Positions 44,600 to 52,116 of a stretch of DNA of 64,000 bases are shown piece after piece (position 1 is the first letter of the stretch; each line of letters opens with the position of its first letter). The stretch comes from Erythrobacter sp047872805 (GTDB lineage Bacteria > Pseudomonadota > Alphaproteobacteria > Sphingomonadales > Sphingomonadaceae). Location: contig NZ_JBLQUK010000011.1 of the NCBI RefSeq assembly GCF_047872805.1, positions 1 to 64,000 of the forward strand. Reading direction: 5' to 3'. Under the pieces are notes generated by a model, which saw only the letters and a list, made by a program, of their open reading frames with translations, ran no database searches and was not told where the DNA came from. The position numbers and the translations under genes were made by a program.

Positions 44600-44628
44600 C
44601 TAATATGACGCGGTGCACAGGAAAGCAA
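44600..44628 (-). promoter_or_regulatory. Predicted promoter of secE-nusG
   Basis: Reading leftward, TTGCTT (44623-44628) and TATTAG (44600-44605) are 17 bases apart. The site is in the gap between secE and the divergent symporter gene. Confidence 0.5.
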
Positions 44629-44746
44629 GGGTGAAGCGCGCCTTCGGGGCTAGTCAAGTGCGACGGCGCACATTAGCGTGACCCACTTGTCTGAAGGCCG
44701 GGGGGACCGGCCCGATTTCGGGATAGCAATAAGGGGATAGCCAGAT

Positions 44747-46285
44747 ATGGCTGCAGCACCATCGGGCGCAGAAGCGTGGATCGCGCCGGTTACCAATGTT
44801 TCGGACTTTATCTGGGGCGGCACGTGGAACGGGGAGGCGCTGTGGTGGCTTTCCATTGGCGGCCAGCCAATCCCGCCGATGACGCTGATTTTGCTGGGCA
44901 TCGGCATGTGGATCATGATTGGTCTGCGGTTTTACCCCATCGTCAAGCTGGGCAGCGCTTTCAAGGGCCTGTTCGCCGGACGCAAAGGCGAAGGGGCAGG
45001 CGAGATCTCGCCCTTTGCCGCGCTTTCCACCGCCCTTTCGGGACAGGTCGGCACGGGCAATCTGGCCGGGGTGGCCACTGCCATCACGCTGGGCGGACCC
45101 GGCGCGATTTTCTGGATGTGGGTCACCGCGCTGATCGGGATGGCGCTGGCCTTTGCCGAAGGATCACTGGCGATCCGTTACCGCGAAAAAACATCGGACG
45201 GCGTCTATCGCGGCGGACCGATGACCTACATCATGATGGGTCTGGGCAAGAAATGGACATGGCTTGCCGTGGTGTTCTGCCTCGGCACGCTGTTCTCCGC
45301 TCTGGTCACCGGCAATTCGATTCAGGCTAATGCCATTGCCGACGGCATGGGTGAATTGTTCGGGATTGAGGAATGGGTCGGCGGGCTTGTCACGGCGATT
45401 CTGGTGTTCATCGTCATCATCGGCGGGATCAAGTCGATTGGCAGCGTCGCGGAAAAGATCATTCCGTTTATGGCGGGGGCCTATATTGTGATGGCAATCA
45501 TCGCGCTGATCTTGAACTTTGGCGATCTGCCCGAAACCTTTGGGCTGATTTTCCACGGGGCGCTCAACCCGCAGGCGGCAACCGGAGGCTTTGCCGGGGC
45601 AGCGATCATGCTGGCGATCCGCGCCGGTGTGGCGCGCGGGCTGTTCTCCAACGAGGCGGGGCAAGGCTCGACTCCGATCGCCCACGCGGTCGCGCAGACC
45701 AGCGATCCGGAACAACAGGGCCGGATGGCGATGCTGGGCACGTTTATCGACACGATTGTGATCTGCACCATGACGGCGCTGGTGATGCTGACCGTCGAAG
45801 GCAATTTCACCGCCGGGGATCAGGTGGTGAGCCACGCGTGGAATTCCGATCTGCAAGGCTTTGCGATGACCAGCGGAGCCTTTGCCGCGGCGTTTCCACT
45901 TGAAGTTTTCAGCGTTCCAATCGGCACGCTGATCGCGTCGATTGCGCTGATCCTGTTTGTGTTCACCACGCTGCTGACCTGGAGTTATTACGGGGAACGC
46001 GCGATCACTTTCATCTACGACCGCATCCCCGGTTCGACCCGCGCGGGCGAAAAAGTGCTGCATATGATCTGGCGGGTGCTGTGGTGCGTGGTGATCTACC
46101 TCGGATCGACGCTCGACCTGACGCTGGTGTGGCGGATGGGCGACATCGCCAATGCGGCGATGGCGCTGCCCAACCTGCTGGCGCTGGTGCTGCTATCGGG
46201 TGTGGTGTTCAAGCTGGCACAGGGCGACCGCACAGCGGGCAAGGATTTCCGCGAGGACACACCCGAAGAGCCTGAGGAATATTGA
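44747..46285 (+). CDS. Sodium:alanine/glycine symporter family protein (AGCS)
   Basis: This 512-residue inner-membrane carrier imports alanine or glycine with Na+. It has about 10-11 hydrophobic segments and the family motifs ALSTALSGQVGTGNLAGVATA, GGPGAIFWMWVTALIGMA and GLFSNEAGQGSTPIAHA. AAGGGG lies about 11 bases before the ATG. The gene is on the opposite strand to its neighbours, sitting between tRNA-Trp and secE, which are adjacent in many related genomes. It ends in a hairpin shared with a small convergent gene. Confidence 0.93.
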   Translation: MAAAPSGAEAWIAPVTNVSDFIWGGTWNGEALWWLSIGGQPIPPMTLILLGIGMWIMIGLRFYPIVKLGSAFKGLFAGRKGEGAGEISPFAALSTALSGQVGTGNLAGVATAITLGGPGAIFWMWVTALIGMALAFAEGSLAIRYREKTSDGVYRGGPMTYIMMGLGKKWTWLAVVFCLGTLFSALVTGNSIQANAIADGMGELFGIEEWVGGLVTAILVFIVIIGGIKSIGSVAEKIIPFMAGAYIVMAIIALILNFGDLPETFGLIFHGALNPQAATGGFAGAAIMLAIRAGVARGLFSNEAGQGSTPIAHAVAQTSDPEQQGRMAMLGTFIDTIVICTMTALVMLTVEGNFTAGDQVVSHAWNSDLQGFAMTSGAFAAAFPLEVFSVPIGTLIASIALILFVFTTLLTWSYYGERAITFIYDRIPGSTRAGEKVLHMIWRVLWCVVIYLGSTLDLTLVWRMGDIANAAMALPNLLALVLLSGVVFKLAQGDRTAGKDFREDTPEEPEEY

Positions 46286-46291
46286 GGCGAA

Positions 46292-46320
46292 AGGCGCGCG
46301 CAGCAATGCTCCGCGCGCCT
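46292..46320. terminator. Hairpin between the symporter gene and the small gene
   Basis: AGGCGCGCG pairs perfectly with CGCGCGCCT around an 11-base loop. The T run is weak, so termination is probable rather than certain. It lies between two convergent genes. Confidence 0.6.
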
Positions 46321-46327
46321 CTTGTCC

Positions 46328-46477
46328 TCAATACATCCCGAAAAGCCGTTCGAGCCATGTCGGCTGATGCATTGGCTGCACCCGCCCAAAAGCCTGCGCG
46401 CGGATCGCCGGATTGAGCGGCGGACGCGGGCTGCTCCACGGATCGGGTTTTGACGAGTGATAGATGTGGTGGCTCAT
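46328..46477 (-). CDS. Small protein of 49 residues, function unknown
   Basis: This is a short reading frame with a perfect AGGAGG 6 bases before the ATG, which strongly suggests real translation. The peptide is rich in Pro, His, Ser and Arg, starts MSHHIYHSSKPDPWSSPRPP and ends QPTWLERLFGMY. It has no signal peptide or membrane segment. The frame can be extended to 46528, but the ribosome site decides for 46477. It ends just before a hairpin. I do not recognise the family. Confidence 0.6.
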   Translation of the reverse strand: MSHHIYHSSKPDPWSSPRPPLNPAIRAQAFGRVQPMHQPTWLERLFGMY

Positions 46478-46677
46478 TTTCATCCTCCTGTTCGAGCACA
46501 TTTGCTCGGTTGAACGATGAAATTGCACGGCTCGTCTGACGCCAAGCTGAGCGAGCGGTTAGTTCGTATTCATCTTACGGTAGTATCGGATGAACGATTG
46601 GGCAAAATCGACGGCGTGCTGGGATCAATGGTCAGCCGGCATAGCAGGCCGGTGCACACCGGCAGTTTATGGCAAAT

Positions 46678-46753
46678 TGGCAGGGGCGACAGGATTCGAA
46701 CCCGTGGCCCTCGGTTTTGGAGACCGATGCTCTACCAGCTGAGCTACGCCCCT
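46678..46753 (-). tRNA. trpT: tRNA-Trp (CCA anticodon)
   Basis: The full cloverleaf is readable on the minus strand. The acceptor stem is AGGGGCG/CGCCCCT, the D arm is AGCTCAGCTGGTAGAGC, the anticodon loop is CTCCAAA, the T arm is GGTTCGAATCC, and a genome-encoded CCA end is present. The anticodon CCA reads UGG, so it is tryptophan. It lies upstream of secE-nusG, as in many bacteria. Confidence 0.97.
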
Positions 46754-46766
46754 GCACGAGCCGCGC

Positions 46767-46795
46767 GCTTTATCGAAGCCTCCAACAATACGCAA
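46767..46795 (-). promoter_or_regulatory. Predicted promoter of tRNA-Trp
   Basis: Reading leftward, TTGCGT (46790-46795) and TAAAGC (46767-46772) are separated by 17 bases. The -10 box ends 13 bases before the tRNA 5' end, so the predicted start would be only a few bases upstream of it. Confidence 0.45.
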
Positions 46796-46861
46796 CCGGT
46801 CTTTGGCACCGCCCGTCGCATCCATGCAATCGCGGCGCATCTTTGCTGTTAAAGAAACACC

Positions 46862-47566
46862 ATGCATTCGCCCATCCGCCCTCCTGTCCCGGTCGACACC
46901 CTGCTGCTCGCCTATCGCAGCGGGATTTTCCCGATGGCGGACACGCGCGAGGATCAGGATATATTCTGGGTCGAGCCGCGCGAGCGGGCGATCATCCCGT
47001 TGGGCGGTCTGCATGTGTCGAAATCGCTGCGCAAAGTGCTGCGCGCTGACCGGTTCGCGGTCACGCTTGACCTCGCGTTCGAGCCGGTGATGCGGGCCTG
47101 CGCCGCGCCGCGTCCGGGCCATCCCGAAAGCTGGATCAGCGACCGCATCGTCGCCAGCTATGCCGGGCTGCACCGTGCAGGCCACGCCCATTCGATCGAA
47201 TGCTGGGCCGAGGCAGATGGCGAGAGGGTGCTGGCTGGCGGGCTTTACGGCGTCGCCTTTGACCGGGTGTTTTGCGGCGAGAGCATGTTCAGCCTTGCGG
47301 ACAATGCCAGCAAGGTGGCGCTGTGTTGGCTGGTGGCGCTGCTGCGCGAGGCGGGATACACCTTGCTCGATTGCCAGTTCATCACCGATCATCTGGAAAC
47401 GCTGGGCGCAGTGGAAATGCCGCAAGCCAAATATTTGCACCGGGTCGAAGCCGCGCGCGGAAAGCCGCGTTGCAGCCTCGCCGAAGCCTATGCCAACCTC
47501 ACATCAGGCGGCGATCATTCGTCGCCGGGAAAACTCATCGCGCAGTCTTTGACCCAGACATCATAG
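46862..47566 (+). CDS. aat: Leucyl/phenylalanyl-tRNA-protein transferase
   Basis: This 234-residue enzyme adds Leu or Phe to proteins with N-terminal Arg or Lys, marking them for ClpAP through the N-end rule. The family blocks are visible: VDTLLLAYRSGIFPMAD, IFWVEPRERAIIPL, GERVLAGGLYGVAFDRVFCGESMFS and LDCQFITDHLETLGAVEM. The C-terminus (LIAQSLTQTS) is standard, which confirms the stop codon. The last 52 bases overlap the 3' end of the convergent DUF2155 gene. Confidence 0.95.
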   Translation: MHSPIRPPVPVDTLLLAYRSGIFPMADTREDQDIFWVEPRERAIIPLGGLHVSKSLRKVLRADRFAVTLDLAFEPVMRACAAPRPGHPESWISDRIVASYAGLHRAGHAHSIECWAEADGERVLAGGLYGVAFDRVFCGESMFSLADNASKVALCWLVALLREAGYTLLDCQFITDHLETLGAVEMPQAKYLHRVEAARGKPRCSLAEAYANLTSGGDHSSPGKLIAQSLTQTS

Positions 47567-48030
47567 ACCGGATGTTCGACGACGTTGAGGCTGGGGTTCT
47601 CCTTGAACAGCCAGCCTGAAAAAACCCGGCGGTGCTGATCCTGGCCGCGTTCGAGCACATCGACCTGCACGAAAGCGCCGGTTTCGCTCGGAAATTCATA
47701 GGGCGCGGTGCGTTCGCAAGCGGCCAGCCGGACGATCACCGGACCATCTTCAAAAACCTCGCCAGGGCGCAATTCAAGGTCCCGGCTGACATTGTTGCGT
47801 TTGTTGAGCAGGCCAATCGTCGCCGTCCGCTCTGCCATGGGGGTTGCACCGATGTCTTCAGCCGCCGCGACGGTATCGGCCCCATCGGCAGGGGCCGCAG
47901 CCTCGTTCACTGGCACTTCGACCGTGTCCGAACCTTCGTCCGGCCCCGCCTCGCCGCAACCACTCAAGGCAATCGCGGCCAGCGCAGCGCAGGTCAGCGA
48001 GCCAAGCGGGGAGTTCAAGGGCGCGCGCAT
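47515..48030 (-). CDS. DUF2155 family lipoprotein
   Basis: This predicted lipoprotein of 171 residues has a signal sequence with lipobox LSGC (CAALAAIALSGCGEAG). A spacer rich in Ala, Glu and Asp follows, then the DUF2155 domain (TIGLLNKRNNVSRDLELRPGE, RVFSGWLFKENPSLNVVEHP, YDVWVKDCA). The start at 48030 was chosen because it begins the signal peptide and avoids overlap with the NDUFA12 gene. DUF2155 lies next to the NDUFA12-family gene in many alphaproteobacteria. The molecular role is unknown. Confidence 0.88.
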   Translation of the reverse strand: MRAPLNSPLGSLTCAALAAIALSGCGEAGPDEGSDTVEVPVNEAAAPADGADTVAAAEDIGATPMAERTATIGLLNKRNNVSRDLELRPGEVFEDGPVIVRLAACERTAPYEFPSETGAFVQVDVLERGQDQHRRVFSGWLFKENPSLNVVEHPVYDVWVKDCAMSFPGDE

Positions 48031-48043
48031 CACTCTGGCGCGC

Positions 48044-48466
48044 TCAGCCCTCTGGGCTCCAGGCTTCGTAATCGCCGTCAGCTGCGGCGCGCTGACCGCC
48101 GCGTTCAAGCGCACCTTGCGGCCGGTATGCCTGCGGCGTGCCGGTGGCGTTGGGGGTGTAATCCACCTCCCAGATATGCGCCGGAGGCAGATAGCTTTCG
48201 GGCACATCGACAAACGAGCCGTGCAGCCAGCCGTGCCATTCGCTCGGCACGCGGCTGGCATCGTTTTGCCCGTTGTAGATCACCCAGCGGCGTTCGCGCT
48301 GAGTGTAGGAGCCGTTGGGCTTCTGCCCCGGCTTTACCTTGGCGCGGAAATAGGTGTTCCCCTGCGCATCGGTGCCGACCTGCTCACCTCCTACGCGTGC
48401 CGACCACCAATGCGTGCCGATGGTTGCCCCATCCCACCAGGTGAAGATTTTTCCTAAGATGCTCAT
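48044..48466 (-). CDS. NADH:ubiquinone oxidoreductase NDUFA12-family protein
   Basis: This 140-residue protein is homologous to the mitochondrial Complex I accessory subunit NDUFA12 (B17.2), found also in alphaproteobacterial Complex I. Clear motifs are IFTWWDGATIGTHWWSARVG, ERRWVIYNG and VPSEWHGWLHGSFVDVPES. The terminal HIWEVDYTPNATGTPQAYRP part is typical. It precedes the DUF2155 lipoprotein gene by 13 bases on the same strand, a common alphaproteobacterial pairing. It supports placement of the DNA in the Alphaproteobacteria. Confidence 0.94.
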   Translation of the reverse strand: MSILGKIFTWWDGATIGTHWWSARVGGEQVGTDAQGNTYFRAKVKPGQKPNGSYTQRERRWVIYNGQNDASRVPSEWHGWLHGSFVDVPESYLPPAHIWEVDYTPNATGTPQAYRPQGALERGGQRAAADGDYEAWSPEG

Positions 48467-48525
48467 GATGCCATTCCCATGCGCGGCCGGTTAAACCAAT
48501 TGCTGCCTTGCGCCAAGGTTGATTG

Positions 48526-49068
48526 TCACTGCGGCAGGGTAAACTCGACCAGATCGCCCGGCTTGATCCCCAGTTCCTCCGATCGTCCGCCGCGAATTTC
48601 GAACACGGCGATGGCGAGGCCATCAGATGCGACGCTGTCGGTCGAATAGGGCACGCCTTTGGCGATATTGGCGATCCGATTGTCCGGCCCAATAAAGATG
48701 ATGTCGAGCGGCAGCGGGGTGTTCTTCATCCAGAAGCTGCGCACCTGCGGGGTGTAAGAGGGAAACAGCATCGCGGCAAAGTCATCAAGTTCGGTGCGAA
48801 ACATCAATCCACGCGCCTGCGCTTCGTTGGTGTCGGCCAATTCGGTCAGGAAACCGATCTGTTCATCGCCGGTGTGAACTGTGACTGTGATTAACTGCAA
48901 GCCCGATTCAGGGTGCTCGGTCGGGACCGCTCGCTCGGTGGTAACGATCGCAGCCTGACCGGCAGATTTATCCTCGGCTCTTGTGACCTGCGCATTGGCC
49001 GATGACCCGTCCGCTGCCGAACACGCGGCCAGAATTAAGGCTGCGAACATGCTTACCCATTTACCCAT
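48526..49068 (-). CDS. DUF192 family lipoprotein
   Basis: This predicted lipoprotein of 180 residues has a lipobox LAAC near residue 16 and a DUF192 domain. The domain motifs are EAQARGLMFRTELDDFAAMLF, the FWMKNTPLPLDIIFI strand and the terminal GIKPGDLVEF. Related domains occur in archaeal and bacterial secreted proteins of unknown function. The start at 49068 lies inside the end of recX (16-base overlap), so the genes are coupled. Confidence 0.88.
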   Translation of the reverse strand: MGKWVSMFAALILAACSAADGSSANAQVTRAEDKSAGQAAIVTTERAVPTEHPESGLQLITVTVHTGDEQIGFLTELADTNEAQARGLMFRTELDDFAAMLFPSYTPQVRSFWMKNTPLPLDIIFIGPDNRIANIAKGVPYSTDSVASDGLAIAVFEIRGGRSEELGIKPGDLVEFTLPQ

Positions 49069-49787
49069 AATCCGCTCTCTCCCTGTGATTCTTCGGCTTC
49101 TGCCTCGGCCAGCCATTCTTCCACTTCGGCGATTGCGGCTGCATCAAGTATGAACCGCACGTGGTCATACAAATGCCCTGCCCGCAGCATTGCGGCAACC
49201 TGCTTTTCGCGCAGCTTCTGGCGCGCGTGGGAATCGCCGCCAGCGTTTTCACCCGCGTCGGCCTTGCCCCCTTGGGCGAACAGGCCGAACCGGCGCTTTT
49301 TTGCCAGCAGAACCGCCGCACGCCGGCTTTCGGCCTCTCCGGGGGCGTGATCGGCGCGCAGGTCCTCCGCTACACCCGCCGCCCATAATGTCTGCTCGAC
49401 CCGTCTTGCGCCAAACCCGCGCGCGGTCAGATCGCGGCTGCGCGACCTTGCATAGGCATCGTCATCGACATAGCCGAGTTCGATCATCCGGGTGACAATT
49501 CCGGTCACGTCAAGCTCTGGCGTGCGGCCATCTGCATCCTCTGCGACGCCGCGTTCGCGCAGCTTGCGGGCAAGGTATCCCTCCAGCTTGGCACCCGTGG
49601 TGGCAAAGCGTGCGGCATAGGATAACGCCAGATCCCGAAGCATGGTCTGGTCAAGCGGGCGGGCCTTTTTGCGCTGATTGCTTGCACCTTGCGCCTTTTG
49701 CTGGCGGCGCGGACGTGCCTCATCGTCCGGTGCCAGACCGCCTGATTCGCTACCATGCGATGACGTTTTGCTTTCCTGTGAAACCAT
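49053..49787 (-). CDS. recX: Regulatory protein RecX
   Basis: This 244-residue protein is a modulator of RecA filaments. A charged N-terminal extension (residues 1-45, rich in Lys, Arg and Gln) precedes the RecX helices, recognised by ALSYAARFATTGAKLEGYLARKL, IELGYVDDDAYARSRSRDLTARGFG and EKQVAAMLRAGHLYDHVRF. Some alphaproteobacterial RecX proteins share such extensions. It is divergent from the acyl-AMP ligase gene and its 3' end overlaps the DUF192 gene. recA is not in the window. Confidence 0.88.
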   Translation of the reverse strand: MVSQESKTSSHGSESGGLAPDDEARPRRQQKAQGASNQRKKARPLDQTMLRDLALSYAARFATTGAKLEGYLARKLRERGVAEDADGRTPELDVTGIVTRMIELGYVDDDAYARSRSRDLTARGFGARRVEQTLWAAGVAEDLRADHAPGEAESRRAAVLLAKKRRFGLFAQGGKADAGENAGGDSHARQKLREKQVAAMLRAGHLYDHVRFILDAAAIAEVEEWLAEAEAEESQGESGLWVNG

Positions 49788-49918
49788 TTCGCCTTATTCG
49801 TGCCACTATCCTTATCAAATGGGAAAGCTGGACGACCACCGGCACATTGCGCCGGTGGCTGTGGGGATACAATAGAGCACGCAAATGCGCGCCGCAAATT
49901 ACGGGTATCGCTGATAAA

Positions 49919-51670
49919 ATGACCGAAGCCGCCATGGTCCCAACGCCGAATGATTGCGAATTGCCGCGAATCCGCGCGCAGTTTGCGACCTTTAATGACG
50001 CGATTGATTATGCCGCTCGCAGCAAGAAGGGCCTGAATTTTCATGATATGCGCGGGCAATTGGAACGCGTCTATCCCTATTCCGAAATGCGCGAAGACGC
50101 GATTGCGATGGCATACCGGCTGATCGATGCGGGCATTGGCGCGGAAGACCGCGTTGCCCTGATCGCGGAAACCGGCCCCGATTTCGCCGCGCTGTTCTGC
50201 GCCTGCGTCTATGCCGGGGCATGGCCGGTGCCGCTGCCTTTGCCCACCACCTTTGGCGGCAAGGACAATTATATCGACCAGCTGGCAGTGCAGTTGCAAA
50301 GCGCCGATCCCGCGATCCTGATCTATCCTGAGGAAATCGGCGAAATGGCCGCAGCTGCCGCCGCGCGGCAGGGCTGTGCGGGGGAAAGCTGGCAGGAATT
50401 TGCCCAGCGCGCGGCTCCGGTTGTCGATCTGCCCGAGGCATCGCCCGACGATATTTGTTACCTGCAATATTCCAGCGGATCGACCCGCTTCCCCACCGGC
50501 GTCGCGGTGACGCACCGGGCTTTGTTGCACAATCTTTACGGCCATGCCGTCTCGATGGAGCTGGGTGAGAATGACCGCTGCGTCAGCTGGCTGCCGTGGT
50601 ATCATGACATGGGGCTGGTCGGCTGTTTCCTGTCGTTGATCGCCAATCAGTTTTCGGTCGATTTTCTCAAACCCGATGCCTTTGCCCGGCGTCCGCTGGC
50701 GTGGCTCGACATGATCAGCCGCAATCAGGGCAACACCGTCTCTTATTCTCCCACATTCGGCTATGACATCTGCGCCCGCCGCATTTCCAGCCAGAGCCAG
50801 GTGGCGGAGCGGTTTGACCTGTCGCGCTGGCGTATCGCGGGCAATGGCGCGGATATGATCCGCCCGGATGTGATGCAGAGTTTCGTCAACGCCTTTGCCG
50901 ACGCGGGGTTCAAGGCGGCGGCCTTCACCCCTTCCTATGGGCTTGCCGAAGCGGTGCTGGCCGTCACCGTCATGCCGCCGGGCGAAGGGATCAGGGTTGA
51001 ACTGGTCGAGGAAGAGCGCCTTTCGGGCACTCCGCGCGACATTTCGCGCCCGGCCCGGTATCGCGCCATCGTCAATTGCGGAAAGCCTTTGCCCGACATG
51101 CAGGTGTTGATCACCGGCGAAGACGGCCATGCGCGCGGCGATCACCAGATCGGCAAGGTCTGGTGTCAGGGCCCCAGCGTCATGCATTCCTATTTCCGCA
51201 ACGAGGAAGCGACGCAGGATTGCCTCGTCCCAAGCGAAGACGGCAAGGGAGTCTGGCTCGACACGGGCGACATGGGCTACACCGCAGACGGGTATCTGTT
51301 CATCGTCGGCCGGGCGAAAGACATGATTATCATCAACGGCAAGAACCACTGGCCGCAGGATATCGAATGGGCGGTGGAACAATTGCCCGGTTTCAACCAC
51401 GGCGACATTGCAGCTTTCTCGATCGAGACGGACAATGGCGAGGAAGCGCCCGCCGTGCTGGTCCATTGCCGCGTTTCTGACCCGGTCGAGCGGCTGAAAC
51501 TGCGCGAGCAGATCGCCGACAAGGTGCGTTCGGTCACCGGCATGCGCTGTGTTGTCGAACTGGTCCCGCCGCGCACCCTGCCACGCACCAGCTCAGGCAA
51601 GCTGAGCCGGGCCAAGGCGAAGAAACTGTATCTGTCGGGCGAGATCGTCCCGCTCGAACTGGCGGCCTAA
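49919..51670 (+). CDS. Fatty acyl-AMP ligase (FAAL)
   Basis: This 583-residue adenylating enzyme activates a fatty acid as acyl-AMP and normally passes it to an acyl carrier or to CoA. It has the AMP-binding signature YSSGSTRFPTGVAVTHR, the FAAL-type VSWLPWYHDMGLVG and SYGLAEAVL, and the C-terminal GRAKDMIIINGKNHWPQDIE. The catalytic Lys is in TSSGKLSRAKAK. The ATG at 49919 is chosen; the open frame reaches back to 49610 but would overlap recX. No PKS or NRPS lies nearby, which is unusual. A hotdog-fold gene converges on it, overlapping by 4 bases. Confidence 0.87.
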   Translation: MTEAAMVPTPNDCELPRIRAQFATFNDAIDYAARSKKGLNFHDMRGQLERVYPYSEMREDAIAMAYRLIDAGIGAEDRVALIAETGPDFAALFCACVYAGAWPVPLPLPTTFGGKDNYIDQLAVQLQSADPAILIYPEEIGEMAAAAAARQGCAGESWQEFAQRAAPVVDLPEASPDDICYLQYSSGSTRFPTGVAVTHRALLHNLYGHAVSMELGENDRCVSWLPWYHDMGLVGCFLSLIANQFSVDFLKPDAFARRPLAWLDMISRNQGNTVSYSPTFGYDICARRISSQSQVAERFDLSRWRIAGNGADMIRPDVMQSFVNAFADAGFKAAAFTPSYGLAEAVLAVTVMPPGEGIRVELVEEERLSGTPRDISRPARYRAIVNCGKPLPDMQVLITGEDGHARGDHQIGKVWCQGPSVMHSYFRNEEATQDCLVPSEDGKGVWLDTGDMGYTADGYLFIVGRAKDMIIINGKNHWPQDIEWAVEQLPGFNHGDIAAFSIETDNGEEAPAVLVHCRVSDPVERLKLREQIADKVRSVTGMRCVVELVPPRTLPRTSSGKLSRAKAKKLYLSGEIVPLELAA

Positions 51671-52092
51671 AACGCGAATTCGAGCACCGCATGCGTGCAC
51701 AGCGTGCCTGAATCGGCGAGCGTGACAGTGCAATCGATATAAGCGCTGGCTTTGCCGAAGCGCCGGACTTCGGCTGCGATCATCAGATCCTCGCCTGTTG
51801 CTGGACGCAGGAAATGTGTGTGCTGATAGACCGTGCCTTTCGAAACCCGCGAACCGGTCGCGACCGCCATTGAAGCGACAGTGTCGATCGCCGCCATCAG
51901 CGCTTGACCGCAGATCGATCCGGTAAAGAACTGCAAGTCGGGTGATTGCGGGAGGCGCGCCGCGAAATAGCCTTCGCGCAGTTCGAAATCGGTGAGGCCC
52001 ATCTCTTTGATCCACGGCGCGTAGATCCAGTCGAACGCTTCGGCAGCGTTCTCGGCAGTGACCGGAAAGAAGTCAGCAAGTGTTCTGGTCAT
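51667..52092 (-). CDS. Hotdog-fold PaaI-type thioesterase-like protein
   Basis: This 141-residue protein has a PaaI/MaoC-like hotdog fold. The segment FTGSICGQALMAAIDTVASM and the strand TVYQHTHFLRPATGEDLMI are the characteristic elements, and the catalytic position carries Gly-Gln-Ala in place of the classic Asn/Asp. It may hydrolyse an acyl-CoA or acyl-ACP. It converges on the FAAL gene with a 4-base overlap, so a functional link is possible but unproven. The product is likely cytoplasmic. Confidence 0.78.
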   Translation of the reverse strand: MTRTLADFFPVTAENAAEAFDWIYAPWIKEMGLTDFELREGYFAARLPQSPDLQFFTGSICGQALMAAIDTVASMAVATGSRVSKGTVYQHTHFLRPATGEDLMIAAEVRRFGKASAYIDCTVTLADSGTLCTHAVLEFAF

Positions 52093-52116
52093 GCTCTGCC
52101 CCCTGTATTGAATGGG

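Noticed and set aside
49505..51466. 653-codon minus-strand frame inside the FAAL gene
   Set aside because: It is a shadow frame caused by GC bias. The plus strand has the full adenylate-forming signature set.
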